From: Elusimicrobiota bacterium
GTDB lineage: Bacteria; Elusimicrobiota; Elusimicrobia; UBA1565; UBA9628
DNA: 7,512 nt
Assembly: GCA_028717525.1 (NCBI GenBank)
Contig: JAQUNT010000099.1
Coordinates: 1-7,512, forward strand
Direction: 5' to 3'
Positions 1 to 7,323 of this stretch are shown here, in pieces. Numbering within the stretch: the stretch's first letter is position 1; each line of letters begins with the position of its first letter. The notes beneath the pieces were generated by a model. That model did no database searches. It worked only from the letters and a program-made list of their open reading frames with translations, and was not told where the DNA came from. The translations under genes were made by a program, and so were the position numbers.

Positions 1-1
1 T

Positions 2-1144
2 ACCGTGCTGTCGGAGATCCCGTTCCTGGTCGTGACTTTGCTGGTATTCCTGGCGGCGCGCTCGGTCTGGGATAAGGGGCCGAGTCCGGCCTGGGCCGGG
101 CTGGGAGCGCTGACCGGGGCCGCCTTCCTCATCCGGCCCACGGGAGCGGCCCTCGCCCTGGCCTTGGTCCTGTCCTTGCTGTGGGAGAGGCGCTGGCGGC
201 GGGCGGACTGGTGCGCGGCCGGGGCGGCTCTCGTGGCGGTCCCCTGGCTTGCGCGCAATCTCCTCGTCGCAGGCACGCTCCTGCCCTATGCCTCCCAACT
301 GGCCGCGCCCTGGAGCCTGGGCTCCGCAGTGGGCGGCCTGCTGGCCAGGCTGGCGCGCAACGCGGCGTTCTACGGCCCGGAGCTGTTCTGGCGGACCCTG
401 CTCCGCTGGCCGGCCTGGCCGGGGTTCGCGCTGCTCAAGTGGGCCGCGATCCTGCTTGGACTGGCCGCCACGGCCGCGGGCCTGCGCGAGTGGGGAGTCA
501 AGGGCTGGCGCAAGCTCCTGACGGTTTACCTGCTGATCTATGCCGCGCTGCATCTGCAATTGCATCTGCAGTCCGGGCGCTACATCTTCACGGCCCTGCC
601 CATGACCGCGCCGCTGCTCTTCCTGGGCCTGGCCGCGGCCGACCGGAGACTGGCCCTGAAGGGCCGGCTGGTCCTCGGCACCGCGGCCCTCAGCCTGGGC
701 CTGAGCCTGGGGCCGGTCGCCCACATCGTGCGCACCTCGCTCTGGCGCCGCACCCCGGTCAACACGCCGCCGCTCAAGACCGTGGCCTGGGTCCGGGGCT
801 CCACTCGGCCGACGGACGTTCTGGCCGCGGACCTGGACGGCAGGCTCTTCCTGCTGACGGGCCGCTGGACGGTGCGGCTGCGCAAGCTCTACGAGCCCGA
901 AGCGTTCGCGGCCTGGCTCAAAGAGGCGCGGGTGAACTATGTCCTGGTGGCGCCCAACAGCTACTTCATGACCACCCTATCGGGGGGGACCACTCACGAC
1001 CCCATGCCTCTGGACCGGCTGAGGCCCCTGCTGGGCGGGGCGCGACGCGTGTTCTTTGACGCGGAGGAAGGGACCGAGATCTACGAGGTCCGCAACGCGG
1101 CCGAGGCGATGGTCCCGGCGCCCAGGACGACGTCGTCCCGGTAG
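2..1144 (+). CDS. GT39/ArnT-like polytopic membrane glycosyltransferase, 5'-truncated
   Basis: The frame is open to the left edge, so the true start and probably the first membrane segments and catalytic loop lie outside. The first internal start is GTG at 5 (residue 1 below). About seven hydrophobic segments are visible, near residues 5-19, 35-60, 68-88, 138-160, 171-187, 193-212 and 221-241. A soluble tail of about 135 residues follows. Motifs typical of dolichyl-phosphate-mannose/ArnT-type (GT-C fold) transferases are seen: LSE at the start, FLIRPTG (41-47), PWLARN (80-85) and GRYIFTALP (191-199). By family, such enzymes move a sugar from a polyprenyl-phosphate donor to lipid or protein at the outer face of the inner membrane; donor and acceptor cannot be read here. 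The protein seems to end naturally near EIYEV (358-362); the last 20 or so residues are read through the 3' end of mnmA. Family assignment is fairly sure, specificity is not. Confidence 0.75.
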   Translation, partial: TVLSEIPFLVVTLLVFLAARSVWDKGPSPAWAGLGALTGAAFLIRPTGAALALALVLSLLWERRWRRADWCAAGAALVAVPWLARNLLVAGTLLPYASQLAAPWSLGSAVGGLLARLARNAAFYGPELFWRTLLRWPAWPGFALLKWAAILLGLAATAAGLREWGVKGWRKLLTVYLLIYAALHLQLHLQSGRYIFTALPMTAPLLFLGLAAADRRLALKGRLVLGTAALSLGLSLGPVAHIVRTSLWRRTPVNTPPLKTVAWVRGSTRPTDVLAADLDGRLFLLTGRWTVRLRKLYEPEAFAAWLKEARVNYVLVAPNSYFMTTLSGGTTHDPMPLDRLRPLLGGARRVFFDAEEGTEIYEVRNAAEAMVPAPRTTSSR

Positions 1145-2190
1145 AAGACCGCGGTCTGTCCGGGGGTCACCGAGAGCTGGGGCTCGGCGCAGTCGACGCG
1201 GACGGCGCCGGGCTCGTCCGCGCGGGAGAGCTCGGCCGCGGCCGGGCGGTGCTGCTGGCGCACCTGGACCTCGACGGGCAGCGCGCCCTCGGGGGGTCCG
1301 GAGCGCGCGACCCAGTTGAGGTCCCTGACGAGGAAGCGCGCGCAGTACAGGGCTTCCTGGGGTCCCACGACGACCGTGTTGGACGCGGCGTCGATGCGCG
1401 CCACGTAGAGCGGCCGGCCCTCCCCGCTCAAGCCCACCCCCTTGCGTTGGCCCACGGTGTAGAAGACGATGCCCTTGTGGCGGGCGATGGCGCGCCCGGA
1501 CAGGTCCCGGATGGGCCCCGGCCGGCGGTCGGATTCGTCGAAGAGGACGCCGTAATCGGGGCTCTCGATGAAGTCCTGGCTCTCGTGCCGGTCCGCCAAG
1601 TCCGCCCAACCGAGGGCACGGGCCTTGGCCTTCACGGCTTGCTTCGTGAGTCCGCCCAGGGGAAGGACAAGGCCCCGGAGCTGCTCCTGGCTCAGCCGCG
1701 CCAGGAAGTAGGATTGGTCCTTGCGGCGGTCCGCGGCCCGGCGCAGGAGGGCGCGGCCGTCGACGGTCTCCAGCCGCGCATAGTGGCCCGTGGCGAAGAG
1801 GTCGAAGTCGATGCCGAGGCTCCGAGCCTTGCGCAGGAGGAGCCCGAACTTCATGGTCTGGTTGCAGCGCACGCAGGGGTTGGGCGTGCGGCCGCAGCGG
1901 TACTCGCCGCGGAAATAGTCCAGCACCGAGGCCTTGAACTCCGCGGCCAGAGGGATGATGTGATGGGGGATGCCCAGGCGCCGGGCCACCGCGCGAGCCG
2001 CCTCCAGGTCCCGGGCCTCGCCCGGGCCGTAGCAGCCGGAACGGCCGCGGTCCGGGATGGGCGCGGAGCCGTCCCAGGTCTGCATGGTCAGGCCCACGAC
2101 CGCGAGGCCCTGCTCCAGCAGGAGGCGGGCCGCGACGGCGGAATCCACCCCGCCGCTCAACCCGACGGCGACCGTCTTCCCGCTGAGCAT
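1081..2190 (-). CDS. mnmA: tRNA-specific 2-thiouridylase MnmA, variant lacking the second catalytic Cys
   Basis: MnmA adenylates U34 of Lys, Glu and Gln tRNAs and inserts sulfur at C2, acting in the cytoplasm with a sulfur relay. The 369 residues match the usual length. The PP-loop SGGVDS is at 12-17, the NPCVRCN motif at 104-110, TGHYAR at 134-139, KDQSYFL at 157-163, VGQRKG at 246-251, and the C-terminal barrel ends with TPGQTAVFY (342-350). The CxxC cysteines are C106 and C109; C109 aligns with E. coli C102 and C106 with its D99. The second catalytic cysteine (E. coli C199, normally in an SQDICF- or TGICF-like motif) is absent: the sequence is ESQDFIESPDY at 203-213, as if the IC pair were deleted. 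An extra C99 lies seven residues before C106. The ATG at 2190 gives the standard N terminus, with no clear SD. The gene is divergent from efp and its 3' end overlaps the transferase gene. The family is certain; chemistry without that cysteine is open. Confidence 0.93.
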   Translation of the reverse strand: MLSGKTVAVGLSGGVDSAVAARLLLEQGLAVVGLTMQTWDGSAPIPDRGRSGCYGPGEARDLEAARAVARRLGIPHHIIPLAAEFKASVLDYFRGEYRCGRTPNPCVRCNQTMKFGLLLRKARSLGIDFDLFATGHYARLETVDGRALLRRAADRRKDQSYFLARLSQEQLRGLVLPLGGLTKQAVKAKARALGWADLADRHESQDFIESPDYGVLFDESDRRPGPIRDLSGRAIARHKGIVFYTVGQRKGVGLSGEGRPLYVARIDAASNTVVVGPQEALYCARFLVRDLNWVARSGPPEGALPVEVQVRQQHRPAAAELSRADEPGAVRVDCAEPQLSVTPGQTAVFYRDDVVLGAGTIASAALRTS

Positions 2191-2196
2191 GGAGAA

Positions 2197-2202
2197 ATTG
2201 TA
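2197..2202 (-). promoter_or_regulatory. Candidate -10 box (TACAAT) for a leaderless mnmA transcript
   Basis: On the minus strand TACAAT ends six bases before the mnmA ATG, which would place transcription initiation at or next to the A of the start codon. There is no Shine-Dalgarno sequence before this ATG (the six bases are TTCTCC). This is the arrangement expected of a leaderless gene. No good -35 box is seen, so the call is tentative. Confidence 0.35.
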
Positions 2203-2226
2203 ACATTATCGTTTGAAATCATTCGC

Positions 2227-2232
2227 AGGAGG
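2227..2232 (+). promoter_or_regulatory. Strong Shine-Dalgarno (AGGAGG) of efp
   Basis: A full AGGAGG lies eight bases before the efp ATG at 2241. It is the strongest ribosome binding site in the window, consistent with a highly expressed translation factor, and it fixes the efp start. Confidence 0.8.
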
Positions 2233-2240
2233 ACGCTAGC

Positions 2241-2804
2241 ATGATCAGCACCGCAGATTTCCACAACGGCTTGGTCTTCGAGGATGAAGGGCAGTTCTGG
2301 GAGATCCTGAGCTACCAGCATCACCGCAAGTCCCAGTCCGCCGCCGTGTACCGCACCACCCTGCGCTCCCTTTCCACGGGCGCCGTCTGCGAGAGGTCCT
2401 ACTCCTCCGGCTCGAAGTTCCGCGAGGTGCCGGTGACCAAGCGCGAGAAGCACTACAGCTACGACGAGGGCGACATGGCCGTGTTCATCGACGACGAGAC
2501 CTACGAGCAGGTCTCCTTCCCCAAGGCCAAGCTCGGGCCGCAGGCGCGGTTCCTCAGCGAGAACATGGAGGTCCTGGGGGTCTACGTGGACGAGAAGCTG
2601 ACCAACATCGAGCTGCCGCCCAACGTGGTGCTCACCGTCTCCTCGACGGTCCCCGGCGTGAAGGGCGACTCGGTCTCCAACATGGTCAAGCCCGCCACCC
2701 TGGAGACCGGCCTGGAGATCTCGGTGCCGCTCTTCATCAAAGAGGGCGACAAGATCCGGGTGGACACGCGCACCTGCGGATACGTGGAGCGGGTCAAGGC
2801 CTAG
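2241..2804 (+). CDS. efp: Elongation factor P with Gln at the modified tip position
   Basis: EF-P binds between the P and E sites of stalled ribosomes and speeds peptide bond formation at polyproline stretches. The 187 residues match the family in length and three-domain layout: KOW-like domain I (about 1-63), OB domain II (about 64-127) and OB domain III (about 128-187). The MIST.DF.NGLV N terminus, the GVKGDSVSN.VKPATLETG signature (about 139-156) and the PLFIKEGDKIRVDTRT segment (163-178) are clear. The domain I tip loop usually reads KPGKGAA or similar, with Lys or Arg at position 32 (Bacillus numbering; 34 in E. coli) modified. Here residues 29-35 read RKSQSAA, so Q32 replaces the modified residue and the proline and both glycines are lost. 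No EpmA, EpmB, EarP or YmfI-type modification gene is in the window. The identity is certain; the tip suggests a protein working unmodified, or a specialised paralogue. A GTG-started HAD gene follows 14 bp later. Confidence 0.96.
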   Translation: MISTADFHNGLVFEDEGQFWEILSYQHHRKSQSAAVYRTTLRSLSTGAVCERSYSSGSKFREVPVTKREKHYSYDEGDMAVFIDDETYEQVSFPKAKLGPQARFLSENMEVLGVYVDEKLTNIELPPNVVLTVSSTVPGVKGDSVSNMVKPATLETGLEISVPLFIKEGDKIRVDTRTCGYVERVKA

Positions 2805-2818
2805 CCGGCGGACGCGGC

Positions 2819-3505
2819 GTGATCAAAGCCGTCATCTTCGACGTCGACAACACCCTCACCGACTTCATGAAGATGAAGCGGGCGGCGGTGGATTCGGCCG
2901 TGGAGAGCATGATCGACGCGGGCCTGCAGGTGCGCAAAGAGGCCATGGTCGAGAAGATCTTCGCCACCTACTGGAAGGAGGGGGTGGAGGACCAGAAGAT
3001 CTTCGACAAGGTGCTCAAGGCGGAGTTCGGCCGCATCGACTACAAGCTCCTGGCCGCGGGCATCGTGGGCTACCGCCGCGCCAAGGCCGGGACCATGGCG
3101 CTCTATCCTCACGTGAACCTGACCCTTCTGGAGCTCATGCGCCTGGGCGTCAAGAGCGCGGCCCTTTCCGACGCCCCCAAGCTCGAGGTCTGGCTGCGCA
3201 TCGTGGGCCTGGGCCTGCACCACTACTTCGGCCAGGTCGTGACCTCGGCGGATTTGGGCGTCAACAAGCCCGCGCCGGAGCCCTTCCGCAAGGCCCTGGA
3301 GGTCCTGGGCACCGCGCCCGCCGAGACCATCATGGTGGGCGACTGGGCCGAGCGGGACGTCGCGGGGGCCAAGAACCTGGGCATCCGGACGGCCTGGGCC
3401 AGGTACGGCGACACGCACGAGACCAAGGACTCGGGCGCCGAGTTCGTGCTGGAGGACATCCACGAGCTGGTGGACATCATCCGCAGGGAGAACGGCGCCT
3501 CGTGA
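2819..3505 (+). CDS. HAD-superfamily (subfamily IA) hydrolase
   Basis: This is a cytoplasmic haloacid-dehalogenase-fold hydrolase of 228 residues, most likely a phosphatase on a small phosphorylated metabolite; the substrate cannot be read from sequence. All four HAD motifs are present: motif I DVDNTLTD (8-15; nucleophile D8 and acid/base D10), motif II Ser in LSDAP (S117), motif III Lys in NKPAPEPF (K150), and motif IV GDWAERD (174-180; D175 and D180) for Mg2+. A helical cap of about 70 residues lies between motifs I and II, as in subfamily IA. The GTG start at 2819 puts the motif at the usual distance from the N terminus (MIKAVIFD); the SD is weak (GCGGA at 2808-2812). The next gene's start codon overlaps its stop in GTGA (3502-3505), so translation is probably coupled. 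By style it resembles archaeal and candidate-phylum HAD hydrolases. A phosphoglycolate phosphatase-like role is possible but unproven. Confidence 0.88.
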   Translation: MIKAVIFDVDNTLTDFMKMKRAAVDSAVESMIDAGLQVRKEAMVEKIFATYWKEGVEDQKIFDKVLKAEFGRIDYKLLAAGIVGYRRAKAGTMALYPHVNLTLLELMRLGVKSAALSDAPKLEVWLRIVGLGLHHYFGQVVTSADLGVNKPAPEPFRKALEVLGTAPAETIMVGDWAERDVAGAKNLGIRTAWARYGDTHETKDSGAEFVLEDIHELVDIIRRENGAS

Positions 3506-5157
3506 GAGGCCTGGTCCTGGCCGCGGTCCTGCTCGCCGTGGCGCCTCCGTCGCGGGCTGTGCGGATCGAGAGGATCGCCCGGCCCCTGGCCGCGGGCGCG
3601 CCTCTGGAGGTGGTCGCCGAGCGCGTCCTGGTGAAGTTCTCGACCTCGGCCGCGCCGGGGCAGCGCGCCGCGGCCTTGGCCGCGGTGGGCGGCAGCGTCC
3701 TCCAGGAACTGCCGCGCCTGGGCTGGACCGTCGTGGACCTGCCCTCGGGCATGAGGGTCGCGGCGGCCATCGACGGCCTGCGCGGTCTCTCCGGAGTCGA
3801 GAACGTCGGCCCGGACCGCTTCTACCGGGCCAGCGTCGTTCCCAGCGACCCCGGGGTGCCGCAGCAGCACGCCTTGAGCCAGGTCGACGCATTCGCGGCC
3901 TGGGAGTACGGCACCGGCTCGGCCAACACGGTGACCATCGCGATGGTCGATACCGGCATCGACGGGTCCCAGCCCGACCTGCGGCCCAAGCTTCTCAGCG
4001 CGGGGGCCATCAAGAGCCAATTCTTCGATCCGGACGCGGGCGGGGCCCAGGCCGCCAATGACCCGCCGACCGCGGCCTGCCGGCACGCCACCCGCACGGC
4101 GAGCGTCGCCGCCGCGGCCACCAACAACGGGGTCGGCATCGCGGGCATGTCGTGGGGCGCGCAGCTCCTCTCGCTGAAGGTCTTCAACGACGCGGACTGC
4201 AACTCGGACTGCTCGGACCAGAGCCTCTCCGGCTGCGGGACCACGGACTCCGCCATGGCCAACGCCATCTCCTACGCCACCGGGCTGCAGGACAACGCGG
4301 CCGTGGGCAAGGTCGTCGTCAACGTCAGCATCGGGGGGCCCGGGGGCTGTCCCGGGACCTGCCCGGGAGTGAACTGCATGGCGCTCACGCAGGCGGCGCT
4401 GGCCGCGGCGGTGACCGCCGGCATCCCCGTCACCATCGCGGCCGGCAACGTCCCGCTGTGCACCAACGGGGGGACCTCGGGCATCACCGCGCCGGCCGAC
4501 TGCGCCGGCACGGGCGGCGGCAGCGGCATCATCCCGGTGGGAGCGGTGGACAGCCTCGACCGCATCGCCTCCTTCTCCTGCACCGGCCCGGAGCTGGCCG
4601 CCAACGGCCTGGTGGCTCCGGGCTCTGCGGTGCTGGTCGACGACGTGGGCGGCGGCACGGCGCTCGATTCCGGGACCTCCTTCGCGGCTCCCTACGTGGC
4701 GGGCCTGGCGGCCCTGATCCTCTCGGCCAAGCCGACCTTGACGCCGGCGCAGGTCCAGGCCAACATCCGGGGCGGGGCGGACAGCATCGGCGTGGCCGGA
4801 GCGCGTCCGGCCGGGAACACGACCGGGGCGGGCCGCATGGACGCCTTCCGCTCCATGCGCCTGACCGTCAAGGGCACCCTGGCGGATTTCGCGGGCGACC
4901 AGACGGCCATCGCCTTCCCCAACCCCTTCCGCCTCTCGCAGACGGGAGCCGTCTCGTTCTCGGTGCCGACCAGCCTGCAGGGCGCCAACGCCGCGATCAA
5001 GATCTACACGATCGCCGGCGAGTTCGTGCGCACGCTCACGGGTCTGACCTGGGACGGCAAGAACAGCGGCGGCAACCCGGTGGCCACCGGCACCTACGTC
5101 TTCGTCGTCTCCACCGACAACGGCACCGCGCGGGGCCGGATGGCGGTCATTCGTTGA
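3502..5157 (+). CDS. Secreted subtilisin-like (S8) serine protease with FlgD-like C-terminal domain
   Basis: The 551-residue precursor has four parts. A short signal peptide (about 1-19, ending SRA) is followed by a fervidolysin/I9-type propeptide (about 39-110, starting ERVLVKF), a subtilase catalytic domain (about 120-450) and a FlgD-like Ig domain (about 467-551). The triad is visible: D150 in MVDTGID, H195 in RHATRTA and S393 in SGTSFAAP; the oxyanion Asn is N316 in IAAGN. The usual HGT after the catalytic His is HAT here, and the Asp loop has Q in place of the common His before PDL. Ten cysteines lie only in the catalytic domain, in clusters at 233-245 and 283-292, suggesting disulfides outside the cytoplasm. 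The C-terminal domain starts FPNPF (472-476) and contains WDGKNSGG (517-524) and GTYVF (530-534). Such tails often accompany surface or secreted proteins in lineages with many exported enzymes. Degradative or processing roles are both possible. The GTG start overlaps the upstream stop; GGGAG at 3486-3490 may serve as SD. Confidence 0.88.
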   Translation: MRGLVLAAVLLAVAPPSRAVRIERIARPLAAGAPLEVVAERVLVKFSTSAAPGQRAAALAAVGGSVLQELPRLGWTVVDLPSGMRVAAAIDGLRGLSGVENVGPDRFYRASVVPSDPGVPQQHALSQVDAFAAWEYGTGSANTVTIAMVDTGIDGSQPDLRPKLLSAGAIKSQFFDPDAGGAQAANDPPTAACRHATRTASVAAAATNNGVGIAGMSWGAQLLSLKVFNDADCNSDCSDQSLSGCGTTDSAMANAISYATGLQDNAAVGKVVVNVSIGGPGGCPGTCPGVNCMALTQAALAAAVTAGIPVTIAAGNVPLCTNGGTSGITAPADCAGTGGGSGIIPVGAVDSLDRIASFSCTGPELAANGLVAPGSAVLVDDVGGGTALDSGTSFAAPYVAGLAALILSAKPTLTPAQVQANIRGGADSIGVAGARPAGNTTGAGRMDAFRSMRLTVKGTLADFAGDQTAIAFPNPFRLSQTGAVSFSVPTSLQGANAAIKIYTIAGEFVRTLTGLTWDGKNSGGNPVATGTYVFVVSTDNGTARGRMAVIR

Positions 5158-5162
5158 ATGGC

Positions 5163-5166
5163 GGAG
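5163..5166 (+). promoter_or_regulatory. Shine-Dalgarno (GGAG) that favours the downstream DUF192 start
   Basis: GGAG lies six bases before the ATG at 5173 but downstream of the earlier ATG at 5158, which has no SD of its own. An AT-rich run of codons follows 5173, as is common just after true starts in GC-rich genomes. Both points favour 5173. Confidence 0.55.
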
Positions 5167-5172
5167 CGCATT

Positions 5173-5511
5173 ATGGTAGCTTTTAATCGTACGCGCGGCC
5201 GCGAAGTCGCTTCTCGCGTCGCCGTCGCGGACGACTCCGTGTCGCGTTCGCGCGGGCTGCTGGGACGGACCGCGATGGCGCCGGAGGAAGGCCTCTGGAT
5301 CGTTCCGTGCCCGATGATCCACACCTTCTTCATGAAGTTCGCCATCGATGTCGTGTTCCTGGACCGGGAGTTGCGCGTGGTGCGCGTCCTGGAGGGCCTC
5401 AAGCCGTGGCGCGTCTCTCCGTGGGTCTTCCGGGCGCACAGCGTCCTGGAGCTCGCCGGAGGCCGGCTGCGGGGTTCGGTCGCGGTGGGCGACCGTCTGG
5501 AATTGCGTTGA
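5173..5511 (+). CDS. DUF192 family protein
   Basis: This is a small single-domain protein of 112 residues. The DUF192 signature is complete in order: RSRGLLGR (25-32), LWIVPC (41-46), IHTFFMKFAIDVVFLD (49-64), LKPWR (76-80), VLELAGG (91-97) and VGD (105-107). The molecular function of the family is not established. No signal peptide is seen, so this short form is probably cytoplasmic, unlike the secreted DUF192 proteins. The start at 5173 is preferred because it has an SD and begins MVAFNRTRG, like related short DUF192 proteins. The alternative ATG at 5158 adds five residues and directly abuts the protease stop codon (TGAATG). It sits between a secreted protease and a PilB/GspE ATPase, 12 bp before the latter. 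DUF192 genes do recur beside pilus and secretion genes, which hints at a link but does not prove one. Confidence 0.85.
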   Translation: MVAFNRTRGREVASRVAVADDSVSRSRGLLGRTAMAPEEGLWIVPCPMIHTFFMKFAIDVVFLDRELRVVRVLEGLKPWRVSPWVFRAHSVLELAGGRLRGSVAVGDRLELR

Positions 5512-5523
5512 GCGGAGAATACC

Positions 5524-7320
<1,797 letters not shown>

Positions 7321-7323
7321 GCC

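Larger units (their letters stand above)
2191..2240. promoter_or_regulatory. AT-rich divergent intergenic region between mnmA and efp
   Basis: This 50-bp gap is strikingly AT-rich against its GC-rich surroundings and separates two divergent start codons, so it must hold at least part of both promoters. Possible -10 elements are CATTAT (2204-2209) for efp and TACAAT or GATAAT on the minus strand for mnmA. No convincing -35 box at 16-18 bp spacing was found for either direction. The assignment rests on position and composition. Confidence 0.55.

Noticed and set aside
549..570. Short tandem repeat GCATCTGCA in the transferase (LHLQLHLQ)
   Set aside because: Two copies inside a membrane-segment coding region; explained by repeated residues and nothing structural beyond that.
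1146..1157. Perfect 12-bp palindrome AGACCGCGGTCT just after the transferase stop
   Set aside because: It has no loop and no T-run, and it encodes part of the conserved MnmA TPGQTAVFY segment, so it is unlikely to be a terminator or operator.
977..2206. A 409-codon minus-strand open frame overlapping mnmA in another frame
   Set aside because: Arg-, Pro- and Gly-rich shadow of mnmA with no domain; the mnmA frame is unmistakable.
1249..2244. A 331-codon plus-strand open frame opposite mnmA
   Set aside because: Composition is a complement of the mnmA codons, no family is recognisable, and it would run across the efp promoter region and start codon.
4152..5186. A 344-codon plus-strand open frame within the protease gene
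   Set aside because: Arg/Gly/His-rich out-of-frame shadow; the protease frame carries all the motifs.
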